A stretch of 28,245 nt of DNA, from NCBI GenBank assembly GCA_036406615.1, contig DASXAQ010000117.1, forward strand, positions 1 to 28,245, read 5' to 3'. Positions 19,831-28,038 of this stretch are shown here, one piece after another. The position numbers and the translations under genes were made by a program. The stretch is from DASXAQ01 sp036406615 (lineage in GTDB: Bacteria > Actinomycetota > UBA4738). How positions within the stretch are numbered: position 1 is the stretch's first letter; the number at the start of each line of letters is the position of its first letter. Under the pieces are notes generated by a model that was not told the DNA's origin, did no database searches, and saw nothing but the letters and a program-made list of their open reading frames with translations.

Positions 19831-22104
19831 CTACGACTTGTTGAACGCCACTCCGTCGATGTACGCCTGCTTGCCTCCGGTCGTGACCTTCAGCTGGAGT
19901 TGGTGCGTCTCGACCTTGGAGAATGTGGCGACGAAGATCAGCTGCAGCTTCTGCGTCGACGAGCCGGACAGGGACACCGTCTTGATGAGCTTGCCGCCCC
20001 AGTAGACCCCCACGCTCGCGCACCCCGGACAGGTCTGCACCAGCAGGTCGATGCGTTTGGTGCGCACGTCGTTCACGGTCAGCGTCTGGTTCTTCGTCTT
20101 CGAGCGCGTGTACGTGCTCAGGTACCAGCCCGACTCCGTGTACCGGCCCCACTTGCCGCTGGCGGACAGGCCCCGGTCGTCCAGCGGCACCCCGGTGCAC
20201 ATGTCGGGGCTCCACGACGACAGGAACGAGCCCGACACCGCCTGGACGTCGAAGCAGTACGTGTGCCCGGCAGTGCCCGTGAACGACCCGCTGGTCGACG
20301 CGGTGTTCGACTTCCACGTGACGTAGCTGCCGAGCTTCGCGCCGAGCGAACCTTGCCGGTAGCGCACGTTGAAGACCGTCGCCCCGTCGCCGGACCAGGC
20401 CACGGTGAACGACGTCGACACCTGGAACAGGTCGGAGGGGTCGGTCATCGACGCCGTCGGCGGCTGCGGCGAGACCTCGAAGTTCCACGTGCGCCAGTCG
20501 ACGTCCGAGCCGTTGGCGCTGTCCACGTTCCACTGGCTGGTGAGCCACACGTCGCCGTGGGCGCCCGTGTGCGGGGCCGCCGGGTCGGGGCTCGCGCCGG
20601 CGCCGCCCCACGGGCAGAACGTCGTGCACGTGTCGTCCTCGTTTGGCCCGGTCGACGAGTGGATCGTGTTCCACGACGACTGCGCCTCCGAGCCCACCTT
20701 CGCCACCATCCGCACCGCCGGATACAGGTCCGGCGACGCGGTGTCGAACGTCAGCGCCATGGCGTCGCCGAAGGCTCCGGAGCCGCCGTAGGGCACCGCC
20801 CGGTCGTTGGAGATGGCGCCGTTGAACGTGTACGTGGAGGTCCCGATCACCGAGCCCGACTGCAGCAGCGACGCCGTCCCGGCGGGGCTCAGCTCGTACC
20901 AATCGACCGCGGCGCCCGCGTGCCCGGCCTCGCCGTTGACCGTGTGCTGGGTCCACAGCCCGAGCGCGCCGCCGTGGCTCGGGTCCGGGCCGCTGACGGC
21001 GTTCGTCAGCCGCGCGTCCATGGTGTCCAGCTCCAGCGATGAGCCCTTCTGGGGGGCGTTCTGCGGGATGTCGAAGAACGGCACCGCCACGTTGGACGCC
21101 GCGGAGAAGCTCGGCGACGAACCCACCTTCGTCACGGTGAACACCGACAGCTCGTCGCCGCGGTTCTCGCTGACGTCGAAGGGCGCCGAGACCACGTACC
21201 CGGTCGAGCTGGGATCGGTCTGCACGGCGGGGACGGGTGTGAACGCGTCGGTGCCGTTGCCGTCGGTCAGGCTGCCCTTGACGCCCGTGCCGAACGCGCC
21301 GCTCGACTGGCACGACGTGCCGGCGGCCGGCTTGGTGATCCAGTCGACGTCCGCGTGCAGGAACGTGGCCGATCCGTTCGACACGTTCACGCCGAACAGC
21401 AGGAAGTCCGCGGTGTCGCCCAGCCGCGGAAAGTCGGGAACGGCCGTCCCGTAGCCGTAGTCGAGCTTGTAGGCGCACCAGTCCGTCGCGTCATCGGGCG
21501 AGTCGGTCTTGCTGTAGCCCATCACCAGGTAGTTGGAGGGGTCGGATCCGCCGCACGCGTCCGAGCAATCCAGCGCGACGAAGTAGAAGCGGTCCGTGCC
21601 GGGGTCCCAGATGACCTGCGGCTCCGACACGTCGCCGCTGGAGACGCCGGTGAGCGTCGCCAGGCTCCCGGACCCCGAGGGCCGAAGCACTCCCGAGCGG
21701 TCGTAGATCGAGTACTGGCTGTTCACCAGCTGCACATAGCGGGTCGGGCCGATGGCCCCGGCAGTCTGCGACGGCGTGACGGAGGTGTCGTGCGCGCCCT
21801 CCCACTGCAGCACGGTCGCCGGCGTGGTGGTCGTCGCCCCGCTCTGGCCGGCGTCCGGCTCCGCGGAAAGGGCGGCTCCGCGTCGGCCGGAGCCCGACTT
21901 CGCGCTCGTCGCGCCCGGACGCGCCACGTACCCCGTGGTCATGACCTGCTCCCCCGCGGCGTTGGGCCTTCCCCGCAACGTCGCGGCGGCGTCGTGAACG
22001 TGCAGCCGTGTCACCTGATAGCGCCCCCGCGCGGCGGACGGCGACGGGATCAACAGGGTGGCCGCCAGGGCGAACGCGGACGCGAACAGGAGCAGTCGTC
22101 TCAT
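19831..22104 (-). CDS. Secreted propeller-like protein, copy 1, with FN3 and C-terminal sandwich module
   Basis: A 757-residue member of an uncharacterised secreted family that occurs four times here. It has a signal peptide (1-25), a spacer (26-98), then a long repeat-like domain (about 99-546) with PSQTAGAIGPTRYVQLVN, EPQVIWDPGTDRFYFVALD, TMDARLTNAVSGPDP, LWTQHTVNG, YTFNGAISNDRAVPYG, GDAMALTFDT and HGDVWLTSQWNVDS. The strand-rich spacing suggests a beta-propeller. Unlike the other copies it continues with a fibronectin type III-like domain (about 548-637) and a beta-sandwich tail (about 640-757) resembling modules that end many actinobacterial wall or polymer-binding proteins. There is no catalytic motif, LPxTG or lipobox. 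GAGGAG lies 12 nt before the ATG. Role unknown; binding of a polymer or surface is inference. Confidence 0.8.
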   Translation of the reverse strand: MRRLLLFASAFALAATLLIPSPSAARGRYQVTRLHVHDAAATLRGRPNAAGEQVMTTGYVARPGATSAKSGSGRRGAALSAEPDAGQSGATTTTPATVLQWEGAHDTSVTPSQTAGAIGPTRYVQLVNSQYSIYDRSGVLRPSGSGSLATLTGVSSGDVSEPQVIWDPGTDRFYFVALDCSDACGGSDPSNYLVMGYSKTDSPDDATDWCAYKLDYGYGTAVPDFPRLGDTADFLLFGVNVSNGSATFLHADVDWITKPAAGTSCQSSGAFGTGVKGSLTDGNGTDAFTPVPAVQTDPSSTGYVVSAPFDVSENRGDELSVFTVTKVGSSPSFSAASNVAVPFFDIPQNAPQKGSSLELDTMDARLTNAVSGPDPSHGGALGLWTQHTVNGEAGHAGAAVDWYELSPAGTASLLQSGSVIGTSTYTFNGAISNDRAVPYGGSGAFGDAMALTFDTASPDLYPAVRMVAKVGSEAQSSWNTIHSSTGPNEDDTCTTFCPWGGAGASPDPAAPHTGAHGDVWLTSQWNVDSANGSDVDWRTWNFEVSPQPPTASMTDPSDLFQVSTSFTVAWSGDGATVFNVRYRQGSLGAKLGSYVTWKSNTASTSGSFTGTAGHTYCFDVQAVSGSFLSSWSPDMCTGVPLDDRGLSASGKWGRYTESGWYLSTYTRSKTKNQTLTVNDVRTKRIDLLVQTCPGCASVGVYWGGKLIKTVSLSGSSTQKLQLIFVATFSKVETHQLQLKVTTGGKQAYIDGVAFNKS

Positions 22105-22263
22105 GTCGGATTCGGTCTCCTCGGCACGGAACGTCGGGTTCGACTACCAACATCGGCACGCTCGCGCGCCCCTTGACCCGCCCAGCGCGCGGGCCCTTCG
22201 ACCTATAGGGCAGATGAATGACCGGGAGTACACTCATGGACCACGCCCAGGGGGACGAGGCAC
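22105..22263. promoter_or_regulatory. Divergent promoter region between copy 1 and the Asp-box gene
   Basis: A 159-bp gap between start codons of divergent genes. On the plus strand TACACT (22229-22234) is a fair -10 box that would give a leader of about 24 nt containing AGGGGGA. A TTGACC (22173-22178) is present but too far away to pair with it. On the minus side only the GAGGAG ribosome site (22117-22122) is clear. Confidence 0.35.
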
Positions 22264-24273
22264 GTGCGACGCCCGAGAACGTATCTGGTCCGTTTGGCGA
22301 GCGTCGTGGTCGCGGTTGCCGCCATCGCGATGGCCGACGGCGGTCCCTCGACCGCCGCGACCGCGAACCTCGCGTGGACGACCAACGGCCCCTACGGGGG
22401 TTTCGTGGATGCCTTGGCGATCGACCCGTCCGACCCTTCGATGGTGTTTGCGGGCGCGCAGGGCGTGTACAAGAGCTCCGACAACGGCAAGCGTTGGGTT
22501 GAGGTGAACTCCACGTTCTCCCCGACCTCGCTCCTGATCGATCCCCTCGACTCCTCGATCATGTACGGCACCGACGGCGCGGGCCATCCGTGGCGCAGCC
22601 TGGATCGCGGCGGGTCGTGGAGCCAGATCGACCCTTCGCTGTTCGGGTCGACGGTCTTCTATGGCCTCTCCATCGCGCCGTCCCGGCCGAACATCGTGTA
22701 TGCGAGCGTCTTCGGGTCTCCCGGCCAGACGCTCGTGTACCGCAGCGCCGACGAGGCCGGGACGTGGGCGCTCGCCGGCACCGTGCCCGATTCCGCCGCC
22801 TACGCCTACCGCCCGGTCGTCGTGGACCCGAACGACCCCAACACCGTGTACGAGGACTCGTCCAGGATCTACCGCTCGACCGACGGCGGGGCCACCTGGA
22901 CGCCCGACGACCACGGCCTGCCAACCACGTACATGGGGTACGCGGGGCTTGCCGTCGACCCGCAGAACTCGTCAACGCTCTACGTCGCCGGCAACGACTA
23001 TTCGAACTTCGACGACCCCGTCGGCGTGGTCTTTCGATCGACGGACGGGGGCGCGACGTGGGCGTCCATCGATGATGGCTTGCCCGCATCGCACGGCTAC
23101 TCGTACCCGGTGATCGACCCCTCGGCGCCGTCCACCCTGTTCGTGTGCACGCCGGACGCTCCGGGGATGTTCGTGTCGCCCGACGGGGGCGCCACGTGGT
23201 CGCCGACCGGCTTCACCGGCACGTGCGATTCGACTCACGGCCCCGTCATCAACCCGGCGCACGACGACATCGTCTTCGGCGTCGAGGACGATCAAGCCAC
23301 CGGCGTGCTGAAGTCCATCGACGGCGGGGCTTCGTTCGCGCCATCAACGCTGGGGATCCACAACACGCTCGTGTCCAGCCTTGCGATCGGCGGGACGGGG
23401 CCGTACACGCTCTACGCCTCCACCGCGGGGCCGGGCATCTTCAAGAGCACCGACGACGGGCTGACCTGGCAGTCGGTCACCGATCCGGGTACCCCCAACC
23501 GTCCATCGAGCGGGGCAACCATCGTTGCCCCGGCCAGCTCGCGGGGAACCGCGTACACGGCCTCGTCCGGCCTCGACAAGACGACCGACGGCGGCAAATC
23601 CTGGTCGACGCTCGACGTGGCGCCGGTGTGCTTCCTGCGCGACTGCCCGATGGCGATCAATCCGAAGAGCATGGGAACCGTCTACGTCGTGGGCACAGCC
23701 TCCGGCGGACTCGCCGGCGTGCTCAAGAGCACAGACGGCGGCGCGACATGGTCCCAGAGGACGAAGGGCATGCCCAGGGCATGGATGCCGACCGCGATCG
23801 GCATCAGCCCATCCAGTCCATCGACCGTGTACGTCGGCAGGCTCGGGGGCATGTACAAGACCACCAACGGGGGGAACTCGTGGACGCGCGTCAGCACCGG
23901 GCTGCCGATCACCCAATTCCCCGATTACATCCTCTCGCTGGTCGTCGATCCCGTGCATCCCGGCACGGCCTATGCGGGGTTCGGGGGGTCGGGCCTGTAC
24001 AAGACCACCAACGCAGGCGCGTCCTGGTCCGCGATCGACACGGGGGTGACCGACTTGAACGTGAACTCGATCGCCATCGATCCGGCCGACCCCGCAATCA
24101 TCTGGGCGGCGACCGAGAGCAGCCTCTTCGAGTCGACGGACTCGGGCGCCGAGTGGACACCGCAAGACGACGGCATCGAGAACGCCGGGCCCCAAGCCGT
24201 GGCGGTCGATCCGTCGGGCGCATTCGTGTACCTGGGAACGGGAACCGGCGTCTATCGGTCGACGACCAGTTGA
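22264..24273 (+). CDS. Secreted Asp-box (BNR) beta-propeller protein with 13 repeats
   Basis: A 669-residue secreted protein with a signal peptide (about 1-32) and thirteen Asp-box motifs of form S/T-x-D/N-x-G-x-x-W/F, from SSDNGKRW at 71-78 to STDSGAEW near the end. Others include RSTDGGATW (twice), KSTDGGATW, KTTNGGNSW and VSPDGGATW. Each sits in a roughly 50-residue unit of form 'DPxxPxTVYAG...GVYKSTDGGATW...GL', so the protein is one or two beta-propellers of the sortilin/GH74-like fold. Such proteins are often auto-annotated as sialidases or xyloglucanases, but Asp-boxes are structural, and no catalytic set is recognisable. The start is GTG at 22264 with AGGGGGA about 9 nt upstream. It stands between copies 1 and 2 of the propeller-like family on the opposite strand and is convergent with copy 2. 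The ligand is unknown. Confidence 0.85.
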   Translation: MRRPRTYLVRLASVVVAVAAIAMADGGPSTAATANLAWTTNGPYGGFVDALAIDPSDPSMVFAGAQGVYKSSDNGKRWVEVNSTFSPTSLLIDPLDSSIMYGTDGAGHPWRSLDRGGSWSQIDPSLFGSTVFYGLSIAPSRPNIVYASVFGSPGQTLVYRSADEAGTWALAGTVPDSAAYAYRPVVVDPNDPNTVYEDSSRIYRSTDGGATWTPDDHGLPTTYMGYAGLAVDPQNSSTLYVAGNDYSNFDDPVGVVFRSTDGGATWASIDDGLPASHGYSYPVIDPSAPSTLFVCTPDAPGMFVSPDGGATWSPTGFTGTCDSTHGPVINPAHDDIVFGVEDDQATGVLKSIDGGASFAPSTLGIHNTLVSSLAIGGTGPYTLYASTAGPGIFKSTDDGLTWQSVTDPGTPNRPSSGATIVAPASSRGTAYTASSGLDKTTDGGKSWSTLDVAPVCFLRDCPMAINPKSMGTVYVVGTASGGLAGVLKSTDGGATWSQRTKGMPRAWMPTAIGISPSSPSTVYVGRLGGMYKTTNGGNSWTRVSTGLPITQFPDYILSLVVDPVHPGTAYAGFGGSGLYKTTNAGASWSAIDTGVTDLNVNSIAIDPADPAIIWAATESSLFESTDSGAEWTPQDDGIENAGPQAVAVDPSGAFVYLGTGTGVYRSTTS

Positions 24274-24277
24274 GAAA

Positions 24278-24309
24278 CGACGGGCCCCCGCCCCGGAGGG
24301 GGCCCGTCG
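24278..24309. terminator. Strong bidirectional terminator hairpin
   Basis: A perfect 12-bp stem (24278-24289 with 24298-24309) around an 8-nt loop, directly after the Asp-box gene and 26 bp before the stop of the converging copy 2. GC-rich, no U-run. Confidence 0.8.
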
Positions 24310-24334
24310 CGCAGGCCGGATGTCCGACGTCAGC

Positions 24335-26023
24335 TCACGGCGAGGCGGTCCACACGCGGGTCCGCGCGTCGACGTTGCTGTTCGTGGTCTTCACGTTCCA
24401 CTGGTTGGCGAGCCACACCTGGCCGTGGGCCTTGGTGCTGGAGTGTGGATCCGGGCTGGCCGCCGCCCCGTACCAGAAGCACTCCTTCGGGCTCGTGAGA
24501 CATCCCCAGTCGTAGTCCGGGCCACCGCTGCTCTTCACGGTGGTCCACTTCGAGGCGGAGCCCGATCCGATCTTGGACAGCATCTTGATGGCCGTCACGG
24601 CGGTGCTCGACGACGTGTTGAACCCCAGCACCATCGCGTCGCCGAACTGCGGGGATCCGGTGGAGGCGACGTTGCGATCCGACGAGATCGACGCGTTGAA
24701 CACGTACGTCGCGGACCCGGATACCGTGCCGCTCTGGTCGAGCGCGAGCGAGCCGGGGCTGATCTCGTACCAGGCCACCATCGCACCCGCGCCGCCGGCC
24801 ACCGTCTGCTGCGTCCAGATCTCGCCGGGAGCCGACGAGCCGCCAACGGTTGGATCGACGCCCGACATGGCCTGGGTCAACCTGGCGTCAAGCGTCGACA
24901 GCGCGTATCCGGAGCCCTTCTGCGGCGCGTCCGGTGGGACGTCGAACTGCGTCACCGGCACCGTCGACCCGGCGGACAGCGTCGGCGTCCCCGACGAGTT
25001 CCCAACGGTGAAGGCGGCCAGGTGGGTACCGCACGTGCCGTCGCCGAACGCCCCGCACGTTCCCATTGCGCCGTCGAAGTCCGCCGACAGGACGTAGCCC
25101 GTGTCGCTCGGGTCCGTCTGCACGACGGGAACCGGCGACTCGGGGATCAGTGAGCTGTTGTAGCCCGGATCGTCGATCCCGGCGAACCGGGTGCCGGACG
25201 GAGCCGCACAGGTTCCCGGCGTGGTGGGCTTCGGCCAGGCCATCACGTCCGACCCGACGAGGTTCTCGCCGGTGGAGTCCCACTCGTTCAACCCCATGAC
25301 CAGGAACGACTGTGTGTCGCCCAGGGTGATGGCGTCCGGCAGGTTCGTCCCGTAGATCGTGCTGGAGAAGTGGCACCAGCTACTGGACAGCTTGGTGGGA
25401 TTGGACGTCTTGCTCCAACCGAAATACAGCTTGTTGGCGCTCTGCACCCCGCACCCGAGGTCCGGCCCGTAGAAATTGCCCCATCCCACCGCGGCGTAGA
25501 AGAACACTTGCAGCGTCGGGTCGTAGATGACCTTGGGCTGCCAGACGCAGTCGGATCCGGCGGAGGCCAGGACGTTCAACGTTGCGGACGTCGTCAATCC
25601 ACCCGTGCGCGTGTAGATCGCGGACTTCGCGCTGACGACCTCCACGTAGCTGCTCGGGCCGACCGCCCCCGACGCCTGCGGCGGCGTCCAGTCCAGGTCG
25701 TACTGCCCGTCCCAACCCCGAACGATGCTGGCCAAACCGATCGCACGCCGGGCGGCCGCCGGGGACGACGCCGTCGCGTGAGCCGTGATCGAGGCCTTGA
25801 CCGCCGCGAACGCGGCGCGGTCACCCGACGGCCGGTGGTTCGAAAGGTAGCGCCGCATCGCGGCCGTGGGAGAGGTTGAGCTGCCGCCCCCTCCCCTGGC
25901 AACGGAGGCCTTCACCGGGTGGCCCACGTACCCCGAAACAGACGTTCCCCCCGCGGACGCGGGGATGCCGAACCCCAACACCACCAGCCCAGCGACGACG
26001 ACGAGACCGAACGAGCGCTTCAC
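24335..26023 (-). CDS. Secreted propeller-like protein, copy 2
   Basis: A 562-residue member of the same family as the genes at 19831, 26180 and 28039. A signal peptide (1-24, ending PASAGG) is followed by a Gly/Ser/Ala-rich spacer (25-100) and the shared domain (about 102-562): RGWDGQYDLDWTPPQASGAVGPSSYVEVVSAK, QPKVIYDPTLQVFFYAAVGW, LYFGWSKTSNP, PVPVVQTDPSDTGYVLSADF, APQKGSGYALSTLDARLTQAMSGVDP, IWTQQTVAGG, FNASISSDRNVASTGSPQFGDAMVLGFNTSS and HGQVWLANQWNVKTTNSNVDARTRVWTASP at the end. It lacks the FN3 and tail modules of copy 1. The start is GTG at 26023 with AGGGGGG about 7 nt upstream; it begins KRSFG, similar to copy 3. Function unknown, outside the cell. Confidence 0.82.
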   Translation of the reverse strand: MKRSFGLVVVAGLVVLGFGIPASAGGTSVSGYVGHPVKASVARGGGGSSTSPTAAMRRYLSNHRPSGDRAAFAAVKASITAHATASSPAAARRAIGLASIVRGWDGQYDLDWTPPQASGAVGPSSYVEVVSAKSAIYTRTGGLTTSATLNVLASAGSDCVWQPKVIYDPTLQVFFYAAVGWGNFYGPDLGCGVQSANKLYFGWSKTSNPTKLSSSWCHFSSTIYGTNLPDAITLGDTQSFLVMGLNEWDSTGENLVGSDVMAWPKPTTPGTCAAPSGTRFAGIDDPGYNSSLIPESPVPVVQTDPSDTGYVLSADFDGAMGTCGAFGDGTCGTHLAAFTVGNSSGTPTLSAGSTVPVTQFDVPPDAPQKGSGYALSTLDARLTQAMSGVDPTVGGSSAPGEIWTQQTVAGGAGAMVAWYEISPGSLALDQSGTVSGSATYVFNASISSDRNVASTGSPQFGDAMVLGFNTSSSTAVTAIKMLSKIGSGSASKWTTVKSSGGPDYDWGCLTSPKECFWYGAAASPDPHSSTKAHGQVWLANQWNVKTTNSNVDARTRVWTASP

Positions 26024-26091
26024 CTACAATCCCCCCTCATGGACGCAAGGTCGCCCAGTAGTCAGCCGAACTCTTCCGAAACGCGGGCGGG

Positions 26092-26097
26092 AGAATA
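26092..26097 (-). promoter_or_regulatory. Candidate -10 box for copy 2
   Basis: TATTCT on the minus strand in the 156-bp gap between copies 3 and 2, about 68 bp before the GTG start. It lies in a locally AT-richer patch (26090-26118). The matching -35 is poor. Confidence 0.3.
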
Positions 26098-26179
26098 CAT
26101 CTTCGTATGGTGAAAATCCAGCCCTGAGCTCGCCGGTCAGGCGGCCCAGCCGGGAGCCGAGTTCGGGGCGGGGGTGGGG

Positions 26180-27844
26180 CTAGGGCCGCGCCTCCCAGAT
26201 GAACGTGCGCGCGTCCACGTCGTCCTTGGTGGCGCTGTCCACGTTCCACTGGCTCGCCAGCCAGACGTGGCCGTTCGGGCCGGCGCTCGTCCGGGGGTCG
26301 GCGCCGGCGCCCGCGTAGTCGCCCCAGCGGCACACCAGCGGAATCTCGGAGCCGCATCCGTAGTCGCGGTCGGGGCCGGGGCTGACCTTCAACGTGAGCC
26401 ACTTCGATTGCGCGGCGGCGCCAACCTTGGAGACCATGCGGATGTCCGCGTCCTGGGTGGTCGAGGACGTGTTGAAGCCCAGGACCATGGCGCCCCCGAA
26501 CTGCGCTGCGCCCGACTGCGGTACGGACCGGTCCGAAGAGATCGCGCCGTTGAAGGCGAACGTGCTCGACGCCCCGACGACCGTTCCCGACTGATCGATC
26601 GAGGCCGGGCCGAGCTCGTACCAGCGCACCGCGGCGCCGGGCCCGCCCAGGACCGTGTGCTGAGTCCACACCTCGCCGACCGGTCCCGGCGAGCTCACGT
26701 TCGGATCGAACCCGCTCACGGCCTGCGTCAGCCGGCAGTCCAGCGTGTCCAGCAGGCGCGTGCTGCGGTACTGGGGCGCGGGATCGGGCAGATCGAACTC
26801 GGGCACGGTGATGTTCGTCGGCGCAGAGAGGGACGGCGTCGTCGTGCCCGTGACGGTGAACTCGGTCAACTCGTTGCCGCACAGCGCGTTCGTGGGCGTC
26901 GCCAGGTTCGGTGTGGCGGCCACGATCGTGCCCGTGCCGGCCGCCGCGTCGAAGTCGGTCTGCGCCGCCGGGATGGGCGTGAACGCCTTCGTCGGCGTCC
27001 CCCCCGTCCCATCCGTGAGGTCCTGCACCTGCCAGATCTGCGGGCCCGGGTTCGTGGGCGGACAATCGTCGGTGGTGCCGCGCGCTTGCTTCTGGAACAG
27101 GAACACGTCGGAGCGCATGTACGCGCCGGTGTACGCGTTGAACACGTTGACGCCGATCGCCCCGAAGTAGGCGGTGCCGCCGAGCTTCGGGTAGTCCGGC
27201 ACCTGTGAGCTTGCGCCGTAGATCGTGGTGACCTCGTGGCACCAATCGGACGATCCGAGCGACGCGGGGTTCCCCGTCCGGCTCCACCCGTAGTAGAGGT
27301 AGTTGTTGTTGTAGTTGAACAGCGCGTAGTAGAAGACGCCCGTCGCCGGGTCCCAGACGACCTGCGGGTCGGTGTTGAAGGAATCCGGGGCCTGCACGAA
27401 CTTCTTGAAGCCGAGCGACGCCATCAACGTGCCCGTGCGGCTGTAGATCGCGAAGCGCCGGTTGATCGCCTGCACGTAGCTCTGTTCGCCCGCGGCGCCG
27501 GTCGTGTCCGGCGGCGTGGCGCCCAGGTCCATCTGTCCGTCCCAGCTTCGAAGCGCGGAGGGCGCCGCCGGCTCAAGCTGGCCGCCGTTCGATCCACTCC
27601 CGGCGCCGGCGGACGCGGAGCGCGAGCGCTCGAACATCGGCAGGTACCCGCGCGTCGCGATGGTCCGCCCCGGCGCCGTGCGCGCGAAGTGCCCCGGTGC
27701 GCGGCTCGGCTGCACCGGATTCCACACGCGCTTCACCGTCGGCGGAGTCACCGTGGGCGTGGTTCCGCCTCCGGCGGCCGCCGGGGCGGCCAGGCCGAAC
27801 GCGAGCATGGCCGCGGCGACCGAGGTCGTGACGATACGTTTCAG
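26180..27844 (-). CDS. Secreted propeller-like protein, copy 3 (probable CTG start)
   Basis: A family member of 554 residues if started at CTG 27844. That codon has GGGGAG 7 nt upstream and yields a standard signal peptide, KRIVTTSVAAAMLAFGLAAP-AAAG, like copy 2 (KRSFG...). The next upstream ATG (27916) has no ribosome site and would add 24 polar residues before the signal. A Pro/Ser/Gly-rich spacer (about 25-98) leads to the shared domain (about 99-554): RSWDGQMDLGATPPDTTGAAGEQSYVQAIN, DPQVVWDPATGVFYYALF, YLYYGWSRTGNP, DYPKLGG, LLDTLDCRLTQAVSGFDP, VWTQHTVLGGPGAAVRWYELGP, FNGAISSDRSVPQSGAAQFGGAMVLGFNTSS and, at the end, WGDYAGAGADP and VWLASQWNVDSATKDDVDARTFIWEARP. No catalytic motif is visible. 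Function unknown. Confidence 0.82.
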   Translation of the reverse strand: MKRIVTTSVAAAMLAFGLAAPAAAGGGTTPTVTPPTVKRVWNPVQPSRAPGHFARTAPGRTIATRGYLPMFERSRSASAGAGSGSNGGQLEPAAPSALRSWDGQMDLGATPPDTTGAAGEQSYVQAINRRFAIYSRTGTLMASLGFKKFVQAPDSFNTDPQVVWDPATGVFYYALFNYNNNYLYYGWSRTGNPASLGSSDWCHEVTTIYGASSQVPDYPKLGGTAYFGAIGVNVFNAYTGAYMRSDVFLFQKQARGTTDDCPPTNPGPQIWQVQDLTDGTGGTPTKAFTPIPAAQTDFDAAAGTGTIVAATPNLATPTNALCGNELTEFTVTGTTTPSLSAPTNITVPEFDLPDPAPQYRSTRLLDTLDCRLTQAVSGFDPNVSSPGPVGEVWTQHTVLGGPGAAVRWYELGPASIDQSGTVVGASSTFAFNGAISSDRSVPQSGAAQFGGAMVLGFNTSSTTQDADIRMVSKVGAAAQSKWLTLKVSPGPDRDYGCGSEIPLVCRWGDYAGAGADPRTSAGPNGHVWLASQWNVDSATKDDVDARTFIWEARP

Positions 27845-28038
27845 GTTGCTGCTCCCCGCGGGCGTGTCCTGATGGTCAGCCTTCGGAGGGCCCGCCGCGT
27901 CCCCGCGCTGGCCCATACCGGAGGTTTCGACCGCAGGACGCCCCGACCTGAACGACGGCACGGAGGAAAGCCCATGCACGACGAAAGGGACAGCGCGCGC
28001 GAGCCGCCCTTCGCCTGTCCTTCGGATCGGTCGGCCCG

